Below, one piece after another: positions 44,097 to 56,556 of a stretch of 64,000 nucleotides of DNA. The translations under genes and the position numbers were made by a program. Each line of letters opens with the position of its first letter. Positions within the stretch are counted from its first letter, which is position 1. The DNA comes from Lysobacter spongiicola DSM 21749 (lineage in GTDB: Bacteria; Pseudomonadota; Gammaproteobacteria; Xanthomonadales; Xanthomonadaceae): NCBI RefSeq assembly GCF_900167055.1, contig NZ_FUXP01000001.1, positions 496,001-560,000 on the forward strand, written 5' to 3'. The notes beneath the pieces were generated by a model. The model ran no database searches. It was given only the letters and a program-made list of their open reading frames with translations, and was not told where the DNA came from.

Positions 44097-44749
44097 GGCT
44101 TCACCTCGGTATCGGCCGGCGAGTCGTACAGCGAGCCCGGCTCGGGCGCCGGTGCCGACTGCGACGGCGCCATCTTGACCATGCGCACGCGGTCGGTCGA
44201 CTTGACACGGGACTGGTCGCCCGGGTTCTGGCGCTTGGTTCCGCCGCGCTGGCGCAGGGTCAGCATGACCGCTGCGATCACCGCGATGGTCAGGATCACC
44301 GCGGCGGTCTCGAACGGCAGCAGGTAGGTGGTGAACAGCGAGGTCGCGAGCCACTCGACATTCGATATCCCCGCCGACGGATCCGCCGACAGCGGGACCG
44401 ACATCTGCGCCTTGATGCCGATCAGCACCAGGATCTCCACCAGCATGACCACCGCCACCAGCAGGCCGAACGGCAGGTAGCGCACAAAGCCCGTTCGCAT
44501 CGGTCCGACGTTGATGTCCAGCATCATGACCACGAACAGGAACAACACCATCACCGCCCCGACGTAGACCAGGATCAGCGCCACGCCGAGGAACTCGGCA
44601 CCGGCGATGATCCACACGCAGGCCACCGAGAAGAACGTCAGCACCAGCGACAACGCGGCGTGGACCGGGTTGCGGACGCTGATCACGCCGATGGCGGACG
44701 CCACGGCGGTGAGCGCGAAGACGATGAAGGCGATGAAGGCGAGATCCAT
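44093..44749 (-). CDS. nuoJ: NADH-quinone oxidoreductase subunit J
   Basis: 218-aa membrane subunit. Five helices including the conserved flexible third helix region ([20 protein letters not shown]). After the last helix a polar tail of about 45 residues ([13 protein letters not shown]) extends into the cytosol. The ATG at 44749 was chosen because it opens the first membrane helix and lies 7 nt after nuoI; longer frames overlap nuoI. Confidence 0.96.
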   Translation of the reverse strand: MDLAFIAFIVFALTAVASAIGVISVRNPVHAALSLVLTFFSVACVWIIAGAEFLGVALILVYVGAVMVLFLFVVMMLDINVGPMRTGFVRYLPFGLLVAVVMLVEILVLIGIKAQMSVPLSADPSAGISNVEWLATSLFTTYLLPFETAAVILTIAVIAAVMLTLRQRGGTKRQNPGDQSRVKSTDRVRMVKMAPSQSAPAPEPGSLYDSPADTEVKP

Positions 44750-44756
44750 GGCGGGC

Positions 44757-45245
44757 TCAGCGGTAGGGGGCGTCGGCGGCGCGGCGCTCGGCGATCTCGG
44801 CTTCCAGCCGGTCACCGATCGCCAGCAGCTGCGGCTTGGTGGCAATGTTCTGGCCACGCTGGTCGAAGTGGTACTCGTGGATGTGGGTCTGGACGATCGA
44901 GTCCACCGGGCAGGACTCCTCGCAGAACCCACAGTAGATGCACTTGAACAGGTCGATGTCGTAACGCGTGGTGCGGCGGCTGCCGTCCTCCCGGCGCTCC
45001 GAATCGATGGTGATGGCCAGCGCGGGGCACACCGCCTCGCACAGCTTGCAGGCGATGCAGCGCTCCTCCCCGTTTGCGTACCGGCGCAAGGCGTGCATGC
45101 CGCGGAAGCGCGGCGACTGCGGCGTCTTCTCCATCGGGTACATCAGCGTGTACTTGGGCCGGAACAGGTACTTGAGCGTGAGCGCCATGCCCTGGGCCAG
45201 CTCGATCAGCAGCAGGCTTCTGAAATAGGAGGTGATGCGATTCAT
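44757..45245 (-). CDS. nuoI: NADH-quinone oxidoreductase subunit I
   Basis: 162-aa peripheral-arm subunit carrying clusters N6a and N6b. Two 4Fe-4S motifs are intact: [12 protein letters not shown] and [12 protein letters not shown]. The N-terminal amphipathic helix ([13 protein letters not shown]) contacts NuoH. It lies 7 nt after nuoH. Confidence 0.98.
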   Translation of the reverse strand: MNRITSYFRSLLLIELAQGMALTLKYLFRPKYTLMYPMEKTPQSPRFRGMHALRRYANGEERCIACKLCEAVCPALAITIDSERREDGSRRTTRYDIDLFKCIYCGFCEESCPVDSIVQTHIHEYHFDQRGQNIATKPQLLAIGDRLEAEIAERRAADAPYR

Positions 45246-45252
45246 AGCTTTC

Positions 45253-46305
45253 TCACTGCCCCGGCAGGAAGACGTCGTGGTACGCCATCAGCGACACCAC
45301 CACGATCCATGCGATCGAGAGCGGGATGAAGACCTTCCAGCCCAGGCGCATGATCTGGTCGTACCGGTAGCGCGGGAACGTCGCACGGAACCAGATGTAG
45401 GCGCTGGCGAAGAAGAAGACCTTGGCCAGCAGCCACCACCAGCCATCGACCGACAGCAGCGGGATGCCGAGGCCCTGGAAGGGGCTCAGCCAGCCACCGA
45501 CGAAGAAGATCGAGACCAGGAAGCTGACCAGGATCATGTTCGCGTATTCGGCGAGGAAGAACAGCGCGAAGGACGCACCCGAGTATTCGACCATGTGGCC
45601 GGCCACGATCTCCGACTCGCCCTCCACCACGTCGAACGGCGCACGGTTGGTCTCGGCGACGCCGGATACGAAGAAGATGATGAACAGCGGCAGCAACGGC
45701 AGCCAGAACCACTCGAACAGGCCCGCGTTGCCGGCCTGCGCCATCACGATCATCGACAGGTTCAGGCTGCCCGAGGCCACCATGACGCCGACCAGCGCAA
45801 AGCCCATGGCGATCTCGTAGGACACCATCTGCGAGGCCGCGCGCATCGCACCGATGAAGGCGTACTTCGAGTTGGAAGCCCAGCCGGCGAGGATGATCCC
45901 GTACACACCGAGCGAGGTCATGGCCAGGAGGTAGAGCAGGCCGGCGTTCGCGTTGGACAGCACCACCTGCGCATCGAACGGCACCACCGCCCAAGCTGCG
46001 AAGGAAGGTACCAGCACGATCAGCGGGGCGAGGCGATACAGGAACGGCGAGGCCGCGGTCGGCTGCACGACCTCCTTGAAGAGCAGCTTGAAGACGTCGG
46101 CGAACGTCTGGAGGATGCCCATGCCGACGTACATCGGTCCACGGCGGGCGTGCATCCAGCCGATGAGCTTGCGCTCCCACAACACGTAGAACGCGACGGC
46201 GATGATCACCGGCATCGCGATGGCGAGGATCTTGAGCACGATCCAAAGGGCGGCGCCGGCAGCCCCGAACGACAACAACCAGTCACGGAACGGGTCGAAC
46301 CACAT
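45253..46305 (-). CDS. nuoH: NADH-quinone oxidoreductase subunit H
   Basis: Membrane subunit forming the quinone chamber with NuoB/D, 350 aa with 8 helices. The conserved loops [20 protein letters not shown] and [20 protein letters not shown] (quinone channel Glu residues) are present. ATG 46305 is preferred because GAGGGGGG lies 7 nt upstream; a TTG two codons earlier overlaps the nuoG stop. Confidence 0.96.
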   Translation of the reverse strand: MWFDPFRDWLLSFGAAGAALWIVLKILAIAMPVIIAVAFYVLWERKLIGWMHARRGPMYVGMGILQTFADVFKLLFKEVVQPTAASPFLYRLAPLIVLVPSFAAWAVVPFDAQVVLSNANAGLLYLLAMTSLGVYGIILAGWASNSKYAFIGAMRAASQMVSYEIAMGFALVGVMVASGSLNLSMIVMAQAGNAGLFEWFWLPLLPLFIIFFVSGVAETNRAPFDVVEGESEIVAGHMVEYSGASFALFFLAEYANMILVSFLVSIFFVGGWLSPFQGLGIPLLSVDGWWWLLAKVFFFASAYIWFRATFPRYRYDQIMRLGWKVFIPLSIAWIVVVSLMAYHDVFLPGQ

Positions 46306-46307
46306 GC

Positions 46308-48535
46308 TCAAGCCCCCCTCGCCGTGACGCGGCCGCTGCGCAGCGGTGCGGTGGCACCGTGCCCGACCTCGACCCAGAGGGTCCCGCGCGCGACGTTCGG
46401 ATTGATATCGACCGGCAGCGTGGCCACGCCCGCCGCGGTATCGAACTTGCCGGTGGCGCCCTGCTCGAGCCCGATGGCGCGAGCGTCCTCCGGATGCAGC
46501 GAGGCGCGGGGCGACACGTTCAGCGGATGCGACTGCAGCGGCCCGGATCGACGGACCACCGCGTCGCCGCGATAGATCGCCGTGGTGGCCGCGACTTCGA
46601 GCCCGTCGCCGGCAATATCGGCAGCCTTGCCCGCCACGGGAGTCACTTCACGCTTGGACATGCCATCCCGAAGCCCGGCAAGGTCGGTGAAACCAAAGCC
46701 TTCCGCTCCCAGTTCGCCGCCGAGCGCGCGCAGCACGCGCCAACCCGGCCGCGCCAGGCCAGGCAACTTCCCGCCGGCGATCGCAGCCTGCTCGCGGCCG
46801 TCCAGGTTGGTCAGCGTCGCATCGATCTCAGGCAGCAGCCCGATCGGCAGGATGACGTCGGCGACCGCGCGCGTGGATTCACACGCGAAGTGGCTGAAGG
46901 CCACCACCTGCGCCCGACCCAGTGCCTGCATCGCGGCGGCGGTATCGGCGAAGTCCAGGCCCGGCTCGATCCCGTAGATGACGTAGGCGGAGCGCGGATC
47001 GGCCAGCATGCCGTTGGCATCCCGCGTACGCGGAAGCACGCCATGGTCGGACAGGCCGACGGCGTTGGCGCCTAGCGGGATGCGACACAGGGCTGCCCCG
47101 GTCGCCGAGGCGAAACTACGCACGGCCGTGCGTATCGCGGCGGCATGGCTGCCGTTCTCGGCCAACCCGCCCACGATCACCACGGCACGGGACGCGGCTC
47201 CGACCGCTTCACGCAACGCTGCGTCATCCAGCGTCGCCGCGATCTTCGAGGGCGCGACGATGTGCTTGCCGTCGACGTCGAATGTCTGGTCGAAGTCGAC
47301 CGGATTGACCACGTGCACCTTCGCACCGTTCCGCCACGCCTTGCGCACGCGCGCGTTCACCAGCGGCAGCTCGTGGCGCAGGTTGCAGCCGACAATCACC
47401 ACCAGGTCGGCCAACTCGATGTCGGCCACCGGCATCCCGAAGGTTTCGGCCACGGCGCCATCGGAAAGGTCGCGCTGCCCGATGCGGTGATCCAGGTTGC
47501 CGGTACCGAGCGCGTCGGCGAGACGTGCCAGCAGCGTGCCTTCTTCGTTGGAGGTGGCCGGGTGCACCAGCATGCCCAACTGGTCGGCGCCGTTGTCGCG
47601 CAGGATCGCGATAGCCTTGGCCAGCGCCTCCTCCCAGGTCGTTTCACGCCATTCACCGCCGTCCTTCACCATCGGGACCGACGCGCGGTCGGCGGCATAC
47701 ATGCCCAGATGCGAGTAGCGGTCGCGATCGGACAGCCAGCACTCGTTGACGGCGTCGTTGTCGCGCGGGACAGCACGCATCACCTCGCCCCGGCGGACGT
47801 GCAGGAAGAGGTTGCTACCGAGGGCGTCGTGGTAGCCCAGCGACTCCCGCGCCAGCATCTCCCAAGCCCGCGCACGGAACTGGAACGGCTTGTTGGTCAG
47901 CGCACCCACCGGACAGACGTCGATGACGTTGCCGGAAAGCTCCGTCGTCAATGGCTTGCCGTCATAGGTGCCGATCTGCAGGTTTTCGCCGCGCGACATG
48001 CCACCCAGCTCGTAGGTACCCGCGATCTCGGCGGTGAACCGGACGCAACGCGTGCAGTGGATACAACGCGTCATCTCGGTCGCCACCAGCGGACCGATGT
48101 CCTCGTCGGGCACCACGCGCTTGCGTTCGGCGAAACGGCTGACCGACCGGCCATAGCCCATCGACAGGTCCTGCAGCTCGCACTCGCCGCCCTGGTCGCA
48201 CACCGGGCAGTCGAGCGGATGGTTGATGAGCAGGAACTCCATCACGTTGCGCTGGGCGCCCAGCGTCTTCTCGGAGCGGGTCGACACCTTCATGCCGTCC
48301 ATCACCGGCGTCGCGCAGGCCGGTGCCGGCTTGCCCATCTTCTCCACGTCGACCAGGCACATGCGGCAGTTCGCCGCGATGCTCAGCTTGTCGTGGTAAC
48401 AGAAACGCGGCACCGGGATCCCGGCCTTGTCGGCCGACTGGATGATCATCGAACCCTTCGGCGCGTACATCTCGACGCCATCGATCTCGATGGTGACGTG
48501 GTCCGGCGGCACGTTCGGGTTGCTCGGCTGCGCAC

Positions 48536-48539
<4 letters not shown>
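46308..48539 (-). CDS. nuoG: NADH-quinone oxidoreductase subunit G
   Basis: 743-aa peripheral-arm subunit. N-terminal ferredoxin-like domain with 2Fe-2S N1b ([15 protein letters not shown]), then N5 (His plus [14 protein letters not shown]) and N4 (CIHCTRC and a distal CPVGAL). The molybdopterin-like domain follows. The four-cysteine N7 motif of E. coli NuoG is absent: the region around [20 protein letters not shown] has a single Cys and resembles the mitochondrial form. It overlaps nuoF by 4 nt. Confidence 0.97.
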
Positions 48540-49903
<1,364 letters not shown>

Positions 49904-49906
49904 GCC

Positions 49907-50434
49907 CTACTCCAACCCGTCCAGCAGTTCGTCGACCTTCGCCTTGTCGAGGTTCTCGTGGTAGTGGCCGTTGATCACCACCACCGGCGCACCACAGCAA
50001 GCCGCGAGGCACTCTTCCTCGCGCTTGAGGAATACCCGGCCGTCGGCGCTGGATTCTCCGACCTTGCAGCCCAGCTTCTTCTCCGCGTGGGCCACCATCT
50101 CTTCGCCGCCGTTGAGCCAGCAACTGATGTTGGTGCAGAAGGCGACGTTGTGCCGGCCGACCGGCTCAAGCTCGAACATCGAATAGAAGGTGGCGACCTC
50201 GTACGCCCAGACCGGCGGGAGCGACAGGTACTTGGCGACGGCGGCGATGATCTCGTCGCTCAGCCATCCACCGTTCTGCTCCTGTGCCGCATGCAGGCCC
50301 TGCAGCACCGCCGAACGCTTGCGGTCCGGCGGGAACTTGGCCACCCAGTGGTCGATGTGGGCACGCGTCTTGTCGGACAACGCCACCAGCGGGTCGACGT
50401 GTCGGCAGGCCTCGAAATTTCCGGTCGCTTTCAT
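49907..50434 (-). CDS. nuoE: NADH-quinone oxidoreductase subunit E
   Basis: 175-aa thioredoxin-like subunit with 2Fe-2S cluster N1a. Ligands are CTNISC and CLAAC, the usual C-x4-C and C-x3-C pairs. A helical N-terminal part (QEQNGGWLSDEIIAAVAKYL) matches the family. ATG 50434 was chosen because it gives family length; extension upstream lies inside nuoD. A 29-nt gap to nuoD is the longest among nuoA-H. Confidence 0.97.
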   Translation of the reverse strand: MKATGNFEACRHVDPLVALSDKTRAHIDHWVAKFPPDRKRSAVLQGLHAAQEQNGGWLSDEIIAAVAKYLSLPPVWAYEVATFYSMFELEPVGRHNVAFCTNISCWLNGGEEMVAHAEKKLGCKVGESSADGRVFLKREEECLAACCGAPVVVINGHYHENLDKAKVDELLDGLE

Positions 50435-50463
50435 TCTTGGGTAGATCCTCAGCGATCGCCGCG

Positions 50464-51777
50464 CTAGCGGTCGATCTCGCCGAACACGACGTCGTAGGTG
50501 CCGATCATGGCCACCACGTCCGCCAGCATGTGGCCCTTCACGATCTCGTCCATCGACGAGAGGTGGGCGAAGCCCGGTGCGCGCAACTTGCAGCGGAACG
50601 GCTTGTTGGCGCCGTCGGACACCAGGTAGCAGCCGAACTCGCCCTTGGGCGCCTCGATCGCACAGTAGGTCTCGCCCGCCGGAACGCAGTAGCCCTCGGT
50701 GAAGAACTTGAAGTGATGGATCATGGCTTCCATCGACTCCTTCATCTCCTCGCGCGACGGCTGGCGAAGCTTGAAGCTGTCGGTCATTACCGGCCCGGGA
50801 TTCGCCTTCAGCCACTTCACGCACTGCTTGATGATGCGGGTGGACTCGCGCATCTCGGCGACGCGAACCAAATAGCGGTCGTAGCAGTCACCGTTCACGC
50901 CAACCGGGATGTCGAAATCGACTTCCGCATACTTGGCGTAGGGCTGCTTTTTGCGCAGGTCCCACTCGACGCCGGAGCCGCGCAGCATCGGGCCGGTCAT
51001 GCCCCAGGCCAGCGCCTTCTCCGGACTGATCACGCCCACGCCGACCGTGCGTTGCTTCCAGATGCGGTTGTCGGTCAGCAGGGTCTCGTACTCGTCGACG
51101 CGGCGCGGGAAGTCATCCGCGAAAGCGTCCAGGTAATCGAGCAGCGAGCCCTCGCGCCACTCGTTGAAGCGCTTGAGGTCCTTGCCCTTGCGCCAGGGGG
51201 ACTCCTTGTACTTCAACATGTGGTCCGGCAGGTCGCGATAGACGCCGCCCGGACGATAGTAGGCGGCGTGCATGCGCGCACCGGAGACTGCTTCGTAGCA
51301 GTCCATCAGTTCTTCGCGCTCGCGGAACGCGTACAGGAACACCGCCATCGCACCGAGGTCGAGGGCGTTCGAACCCAACCACATCAAGTGGTTGAGCAGG
51401 CGCGTGACCTCGTCGAACATCGTGCGGATGTATTGCGCGCGATCCGGCGCGTCGACACCGACGAGCGTCTCGATGGCACGCACGTAGGCGTGCTCGTTGC
51501 ACATCATCGACACGTAATCCAGCCGGTCCATGTACGGAACCGACTGGTTGAACGGCTTGGACTCCGCGAGCTTCTCGGTGCCGCGATGCAACAGCCCGAT
51601 ATGCGGGTCGGCGCGCTGTACCACCTCGCCGTCCATCTCCAGGATCAGGCGCAGCACGCCGTGCGCCGCCGGATGCTGGGGGCCGAAGTTCATCGTGTAG
51701 TTGCGGATCTCGGCATGGCCGGCACTGGATCCGTCCACCACCGGGCCGCCGAAGGGATTCTCGACAGACGTATTCAT
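50464..51777 (-). CDS. nuoD: NADH-quinone oxidoreductase subunit D
   Basis: 437-aa 49-kDa-type subunit forming the quinone pocket. [15 protein letters not shown] carries the quinone-near His, and [34 protein letters not shown] and [13 protein letters not shown] are typical. Not fused to NuoC. It overlaps nuoC by 4 nt (ATGA). Confidence 0.98.
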   Translation of the reverse strand: MNTSVENPFGGPVVDGSSAGHAEIRNYTMNFGPQHPAAHGVLRLILEMDGEVVQRADPHIGLLHRGTEKLAESKPFNQSVPYMDRLDYVSMMCNEHAYVRAIETLVGVDAPDRAQYIRTMFDEVTRLLNHLMWLGSNALDLGAMAVFLYAFREREELMDCYEAVSGARMHAAYYRPGGVYRDLPDHMLKYKESPWRKGKDLKRFNEWREGSLLDYLDAFADDFPRRVDEYETLLTDNRIWKQRTVGVGVISPEKALAWGMTGPMLRGSGVEWDLRKKQPYAKYAEVDFDIPVGVNGDCYDRYLVRVAEMRESTRIIKQCVKWLKANPGPVMTDSFKLRQPSREEMKESMEAMIHHFKFFTEGYCVPAGETYCAIEAPKGEFGCYLVSDGANKPFRCKLRAPGFAHLSSMDEIVKGHMLADVVAMIGTYDVVFGEIDR

Positions 51778-52517
51778 GGCTTGGCCTCCCTCCTGCCGGC
51801 GCTCTCGCCCGCGGAGGTTTCGTAGCGCGCGTCGTCACGGATCACGCGCGGCACAAGCACGCGGGGATCGATCGACACCGGCTCGTAGACCACGCGCTCG
51901 CGCTCCGCGTCGTACCGCACCTCGACGTTGCCGATGAGCGGGAAGTCCTTGCGGAAAGGATGGCCGACGAAACCGTAGTCCGTGAGGATGCGACGCAGGT
52001 CCGGGTGACCCTCGAAGATGATGCCGAACAGGTCGAAGGCTTCGCGCTCGAACCAGTTGGCCACCGGCCAGACCGAAGTCAGGGACGAGACGACGGGAAG
52101 ATCGTCGTCGGGCGCGAACACGCGCAGCCGCACACGACGGTTGTACTGGACGGACAGCAGGTGCGCCACGGCGGCGAAGCGGCGCTGCGGCGGATCGGCC
52201 GCGCCATTGGGCGCCTCGCCCCAGAGGAAGCGGCCGGCACCCTTGCCCTCGACCCCACGCGAGTAACCTTCGGAGGACACGGCGGTATCCCACTCGTCCG
52301 CGCCGTAGCTGAGGTAGTCGACACCACTGATGTCCATCAGCTGGTCGAACCCCAGTTCGTCGCGCAGCGACTGGGCTGCCGGGAGCCAGTCGGCCGGGTC
52401 GACATCAATGGTCACCTCGCCACGCGGTTCGGCCACGCTGACGAGGGCATCGGGGAAGCGGGCGCGCAGCTGGTCCGGGAACTGGACCCCGCCGTCCTGA
52501 ACGGTGTTCTCGCTCAT
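51774..52517 (-). CDS. nuoC: NADH-quinone oxidoreductase subunit C
   Basis: 247-aa 30-kDa-type subunit. Signature ERE-type block [24 protein letters not shown] and [14 protein letters not shown]. An insertion of about 20 residues ([20 protein letters not shown]) lies before the core. ATG 52517 overlaps the nuoB stop (TGATG) and is preferred to the GTG one codon earlier. Confidence 0.97.
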   Translation of the reverse strand: MSENTVQDGGVQFPDQLRARFPDALVSVAEPRGEVTIDVDPADWLPAAQSLRDELGFDQLMDISGVDYLSYGADEWDTAVSSEGYSRGVEGKGAGRFLWGEAPNGAADPPQRRFAAVAHLLSVQYNRRVRLRVFAPDDDLPVVSSLTSVWPVANWFEREAFDLFGIIFEGHPDLRRILTDYGFVGHPFRKDFPLIGNVEVRYDAERERVVYEPVSIDPRVLVPRVIRDDARYETSAGESAGRREAKP

Positions 52518-53107
52518 CACCGCACGCCCTGCCGGTTTTCGCCGAAGTTGGTGCCGCGACGGATCTTCTTCTGCAACTGGAGGATGCCGTACACCAGCGC
52601 CTCGGCGGTCGGCGGACAGCCAGGCACGTAGATATCGACCGGCACGATGCGATCACAGCCGCGCACGACGGAGTACGAGTAGTGGTAGTAACCGCCGCCA
52701 TTGGCGCAGCTGCCCATGGAGATCACCCACTTCGGGTCGGGCATCTGGTCGTAGACCTTGCGCAGCGCCGGGGCCATCTTGTTGACGAGGGTTCCGGCGA
52801 CGATCATCACGTCGGACTGGCGCGGCGACGGACGGAACACGACGCCGTAGCGGTCGAGATCGAGGCGCGAGGCGCCCGCGTGCATCATCTCGACGGCGCA
52901 GCAGGCCAGGCCGAACGTCATCGGCCACATCGAGCCGGTGCGCGCCCAGTTCCACAGGGTGTCGAGGTTGGTGGTGACGAAACCCTGCTTCAGCAGCGGG
53001 TTCTCGCCCTCCGGCAACAGGATGTCGTCGAGGCGACCTTCCGGAAGCGGGTTGTGCATGAGCCCGGAGACGCGGTCGCCCAGCGTCGGGGTCTGGTTCA
53101 CTCCCAT
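52517..53107 (-). CDS. nuoB: NADH-quinone oxidoreductase subunit B
   Basis: 196-aa subunit holding terminal cluster N2. Tandem cysteines are in [11 protein letters not shown], with the further ligands in [10 protein letters not shown] and [15 protein letters not shown] 53107 overlaps the end of nuoA by 10 nt; an upstream in-frame ATG adds seven residues inside nuoA. Confidence 0.98.
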   Translation of the reverse strand: MGVNQTPTLGDRVSGLMHNPLPEGRLDDILLPEGENPLLKQGFVTTNLDTLWNWARTGSMWPMTFGLACCAVEMMHAGASRLDLDRYGVVFRPSPRQSDVMIVAGTLVNKMAPALRKVYDQMPDPKWVISMGSCANGGGYYHYSYSVVRGCDRIVPVDIYVPGCPPTAEALVYGILQLQKKIRRGTNFGENRQGVR

Positions 53108-53454
53108 TCGAGTGCTCCCTTCTTCCATACGTAGATGAAGCCGAGCAGCAGCATGCTCGCGAAGATGCCCATCTCGATCAGGCCGACCACGCCGAGGTCA
53201 CGGAAGACCGTTGCCCAGGGCACGATGAAGATGATTTCCAGGTCGAAGATGATGAACTGGATGGCAATGAGGTAGTAGCGCACGTCGAACTGCATGCGTG
53301 CGTCTTCGAAAGGGGTGAACCCGCATTCGTACGGCGAGAGCTTTTCCGCGCTCGGCCGGCGCGGACCGAGCGCATTACCCACCACCAGCAGGGCGACGCC
53401 AATGACGCTGGCGACGATCAGGAACATCAGGGTCGGCAGGTATTCGGCCAGCAC
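53098..53454 (-). CDS. nuoA: NADH-quinone oxidoreductase subunit A
   Basis: 118-aa membrane subunit with three helices and the conserved loop [20 protein letters not shown], which stays near the quinone site. The start is GTG at 53454 with GAGAGA upstream; no ATG in frame gives a family-like N-terminus. First gene of the 14-gene nuo operon. The 102-nt spacer to tRNA-Leu(GAG) contains two small hairpins and no clear promoter. Confidence 0.95.
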   Translation of the reverse strand: MLAEYLPTLMFLIVASVIGVALLVVGNALGPRRPSAEKLSPYECGFTPFEDARMQFDVRYYLIAIQFIIFDLEIIFIVPWATVFRDLGVVGLIEMGIFASMLLLGFIYVWKKGALEWE

Positions 53455-53556
53455 GCGTGTTCTCTCGGCTATGCCGCGCGGACGCGGCCTTGGCTCGGGG
53501 CACCACCGGTGCCGTGCTTCGGCACAGGGGGCCGTCGTGTTGTTGCGTTGCTGGAG

Positions 53557-53641
53557 TGGTGCCCAAGGGGGGACTCGAACCCCCACGACCTAAGCCGCTA
53601 CCACCTCAAGGTAGTGCGTCTACCAATTCCGCCACCTGGGC
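53557..53641 (-). tRNA. tRNA-Leu (anticodon GAG)
   Basis: 85 nt class II tRNA with encoded CCA. Acceptor GCCCAGG pairs with the 3' strand; anticodon stem CTACC/GGTAG surrounds loop TTGAGGT (anticodon GAG, reads CUC/CUU). It lies between secG and nuoA, a position common in related genomes. Confidence 0.96.
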
Positions 53642-53687
53642 ACATGATCCAGCGATGTTGCCTGTTTCCGGTCGTCCTGACCGAACA

Positions 53688-53705
53688 CCCTGCATCCATG
53701 CAGGG
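53688..53705 (-). terminator. Hairpin downstream of secG
   Basis: CCCTGCAT-CC-ATGCAGGG is a perfect 8-bp stem 28 nt beyond the secG stop. The T run after it is poor, so it may be a weak terminator or a processing signal before the tRNA. Confidence 0.5.
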
Positions 53706-53733
53706 CGTTTGACGCTAATTGTATCGCGTTGAC

Positions 53734-54159
53734 CTACTGGTTAGCAGGGTCTGTCGGTGCCGATTGTGTCGGTTCCTCCACGGGAGCCGATGGCACGGTG
53801 CTGTCGACAGCAGCGGGCTGCGTCACTTCGGGCGCGACCGGCACCGCGGAGGAGCCTTCCGGCGCTGCCGGGGCCACCGGCACCTGCGACATGACGCCAA
53901 GGTCCTGCGCCGCTTCCGGAGCGGCAACGGCGCGGGTGGCCTGCCATGCCATGAACAGGCTGATGGCGAAGAACAGGATGGCAAGCCACTTGGTGGCATT
54001 GCTCAGGAAGCTGGACGCACCACGGGAGCCGAAGACGGTCGCGGAGGCGCCGCCGCCGAAACCGGAGCCGGCCTGCGCACCGGCGCCGCGCTGCATGAGG
54101 ATCAGCGCGACCATCGCGATGGCGACCAGCACATAGATGACGTTGAGGAACAACAGCAT
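53734..54159 (-). CDS. secG: Preprotein translocase subunit SecG
   Basis: Small SecYEG subunit that aids protein export, 141 aa. Two membrane helices (about 2-20 and 55-75) and the conserved loop MQRGAGAQAGSGFGGGASAT with VFGSRGASSFLSNAT. The C-terminal 55 residues are a Pro/Ala/Val-rich periplasmic or cytosolic tail of low complexity, common in this family group. 48 nt after tpiA. Confidence 0.95.
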   Translation of the reverse strand: MLLFLNVIYVLVAIAMVALILMQRGAGAQAGSGFGGGASATVFGSRGASSFLSNATKWLAILFFAISLFMAWQATRAVAAPEAAQDLGVMSQVPVAPAAPEGSSAVPVAPEVTQPAAVDSTVPSAPVEEPTQSAPTDPANQ

Positions 54160-54207
54160 CGATAGAAACCCGTTAGTGGTACGGCCTGGAACTGTGCCCG
54201 GAACCGC

Positions 54208-54960
54208 TCAGGACGCCGCCGCGGCTGCGATGGCGTTGAAATCGGCGGCCACCAGCGAGGCCCCTCCGATCAGGCCGCCATCCACGTCGGGCTGCGAAAA
54301 CAGCGTCGAAGCGTTGTCGGCCTTCACGCTACCGCCATAAAGGATCGGCAGCGAGCCAGCGATTCTAGCATCGTGCGCGGCGATTTCGCTACGGATGAAC
54401 GCATGTACTTCCTGGGCGACCTCCGGGCTGGCGGTCTTTCCGGTCCCAATGGCCCAGACCGGCTCGTAGGCGATGATCGCGCCGTCGAAGACTTCCACGC
54501 CGGCCCTTAGCAGCGGGCCCAACTGCTCTTCCAGACGCCACTCGGTCTGGCCGTCCTGTCGCTCGCGCAGGCTCTCGCCGACGCAGAGGATAGGCACCAG
54601 TCCGGCCGCCTTGGCCGCAAGGTACTTCGCAGCCACGACATCGCTGCTCTCTCCATGGTGCTGCCGTCGCTCGGAATGGCCCACCAGGCCGTAGCGGGCC
54701 CCCACATCGACCAGCATCGCCGCCGAGACCTCGCCGGTATAGGCGCCTTTCTCGCGGGCACTCACGTCCTGGGAGCCGAACTCGAGGCCCCGGGTTCCGT
54801 AGCGGGCTACCAGCTCCCCCAGATAAGGCAGCGGCGGCAGGATGATGCGCTCCACCCCGTCCGGTGCCGGGGCCGCGACAACGGCATCGAGCAACTGGTT
54901 GGCGAATCCGCGATCACCGTGCAGCTTCCAGTTCCCGGCTACGATCCTGCGACGCCCCAT
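54208..54960 (-). CDS. tpiA: Triosephosphate isomerase
   Basis: 250-aa TIM-barrel enzyme interconverting DHAP and G3P. Catalytic residues are visible as Asn10-Lys12 (AGNWKLHG), His95 (VGHSERR) and Glu166 ([12 protein letters not shown]), with the phosphate-binding YGGSVKADN. The start [12 protein letters not shown] was chosen because longer frames are not conserved. Divergent from the hypoxanthine-DNA glycosylase gene across 95 nt. Confidence 0.98.
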   Translation of the reverse strand: MGRRRIVAGNWKLHGDRGFANQLLDAVVAAPAPDGVERIILPPLPYLGELVARYGTRGLEFGSQDVSAREKGAYTGEVSAAMLVDVGARYGLVGHSERRQHHGESSDVVAAKYLAAKAAGLVPILCVGESLRERQDGQTEWRLEEQLGPLLRAGVEVFDGAIIAYEPVWAIGTGKTASPEVAQEVHAFIRSEIAAHDARIAGSLPILYGGSVKADNASTLFSQPDVDGGLIGGASLVAADFNAIAAAAAS

Positions 54961-55055
54961 GGCCTTTGCCCCGTATTGGAAACCGCGGATTCTACCGCAG
55001 CGGGCGACCAGGGCCGCCACGGACCTTCCCCTTCAATCGCCCGTTTTCCACCGAC

Positions 55056-55571
55056 ATGATCCAGAGTTTCCCGCCCATCGCCCGCCCTGATGCCCGGGTG
55101 CTCGTGCTGGGCAGCATGCCCGGCATGCGCTCGCTCCAGGCCGGCCAGTACTACGCCCACCCGCGCAACCTGTTCTGGCCGATCATGGGCACGCTGCTGG
55201 GCGCCAGCCCGGCGCTGGCGTATCAGGACCGGTGCGGCCGCCTTTGCGAGGCAGGTATCGCACTATGGGACGTACTGGCGAGCTGCGAGCGCGAAGGCAG
55301 CCTGGACAGCGCGATCATCGACTCCACCGCGCTCACGAACGACTTCGGCGCCTTCCTGCGGTCGCATCCGGGCATCGGCCACGTCCTGTTGAACGGAGCG
55401 AAGGCGGAAGCCACCTTCCGGCGGTTCGTCGCCCCCGTGCTGCCCGGGCATCGACTCGAGCTGCAGCGGTTGCCATCCACCAGCCCCGCCAATGCTTCGG
55501 TGGCGCTCGCGACCAAGCTCTCGGCGTGGCGGACCGCGCTGCTCCGGGCTGGGATCGACGTATCGGACTGA
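55056..55571 (+). CDS. DNA-deoxyinosine (hypoxanthine) glycosylase, UDG superfamily family 6
   Basis: 171-aa base-excision enzyme removing deaminated adenine from DNA. Motifs: [20 protein letters not shown] with RNLFWPIMG (motif 1, GSMPG and the YYAHPRNxFW block typical of HDG) and LPSTSPAN near the C-terminus (motif 2, STSPAN). ATG 55056 begins at the conserved IQSFPPI. Short gap (16 nt) to the convergent dioxygenase gene. Confidence 0.88.
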   Translation: MIQSFPPIARPDARVLVLGSMPGMRSLQAGQYYAHPRNLFWPIMGTLLGASPALAYQDRCGRLCEAGIALWDVLASCEREGSLDSAIIDSTALTNDFGAFLRSHPGIGHVLLNGAKAEATFRRFVAPVLPGHRLELQRLPSTSPANASVALATKLSAWRTALLRAGIDVSD

Positions 55572-55587
55572 ACTGCAGCCCGACCGC

Positions 55588-56535
55588 CTATTTCAGCTTG
55601 ATCTCCCTCAGCCGCTCGTCCAGGTAGCCCTGCGCGGTGATCGGCTCCGGATAGCGGCTGGGGTTGTCGGGCGTCACCGTCGACGGCAACACGTCGATCA
55701 CGAAGTCCGGATTGGGATGGAGGAAGAACGGCGTGGAGTACCGGGGCTGCCGCGCGCCCTCCCCCTTCGGATTGACCACGCGGTGGGTCGTCGAGGGGTA
55801 CACGTGGTTCGTCAGGCGCTGGAGCATGTCGCCGATGTTGACGACGATGGTGTCCTCGTCGGCGGTGAACGGCACCCACTCGCCCTTGCGTGAAAGCACT
55901 TCCAGGCCGGCCGCGCTCGCACCCACCAACAAGGTGATGAGGTTGATGTCCTCGTGCGCACCCGCCCGCTCGTTGGGCACCTCGGGCGCGGTGATCGGCG
56001 GGTAGTGGATCGGGCGCAGGATCGAGTTGCCGCAATCGGTCTTGTCGATGAACCAGTCCGCCGGAAGTCCGATGTGCAGCGCCAGGGCCGACAGCACCCG
56101 GGAGCCGAGCTCGTCGAGCGACTGGTACAGCCCGTAGGCGACGTCGCGGAACTCGGGGATCTCCGACGGCCACAGGTTCGGCGGCATGACCGCAGCATTG
56201 GCGGAGTCCCGCGGGATTTCGCGGCCAACGTGCCAGAACTCCTTGAGGTCGTAGTGCGTGGCGCCCTTCGCGGTTTCCACGCCGAAAGGCGTGTAGCCGC
56301 GGGCACCGCCGCCACCGGCGACGTGGTACTTGCGCTTCACTTCCTCCGGAAGCGCAAAGAAGCGGCGGAAGACGTCATACGCTTCGTCGATCCGAGCCTT
56401 CGGTATGCCATGGCCACGGATGCCGGCGAAGCCCCACTCGCGATAGGCGGCGCCAAGTTCGTCGACGAAATCCGGTCGGGTGCCGACATCGTCGAAGCGG
56501 CGGATGTCCAGCGTGGGGATGGAGGGGGAAGTCAT
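55588..56535 (-). CDS. Isopenicillin N synthase-like 2-oxoglutarate/Fe(II) oxygenase
   Basis: 315-aa non-heme iron oxygenase with the DIOX_N module (IPTLDIRRF, WGFAGIRGHGIP) and a jelly-roll C-terminal domain. Iron ligands are His and Asp in AHEDINLITLL and the distal His in THRVVNP, followed by RYSTPFFLHP. The family oxidises varied small molecules; substrate unknown. Lone gene upstream of secG-tpiA on the same strand and 21 nt after glmM, so probably cotranscribed with it. Confidence 0.9.
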   Translation of the reverse strand: MTSPSIPTLDIRRFDDVGTRPDFVDELGAAYREWGFAGIRGHGIPKARIDEAYDVFRRFFALPEEVKRKYHVAGGGGARGYTPFGVETAKGATHYDLKEFWHVGREIPRDSANAAVMPPNLWPSEIPEFRDVAYGLYQSLDELGSRVLSALALHIGLPADWFIDKTDCGNSILRPIHYPPITAPEVPNERAGAHEDINLITLLVGASAAGLEVLSRKGEWVPFTADEDTIVVNIGDMLQRLTNHVYPSTTHRVVNPKGEGARQPRYSTPFFLHPNPDFVIDVLPSTVTPDNPSRYPEPITAQGYLDERLREIKLK

Positions 56536-56556
56536 GTCTGCAGGTTCCGGGGTTGC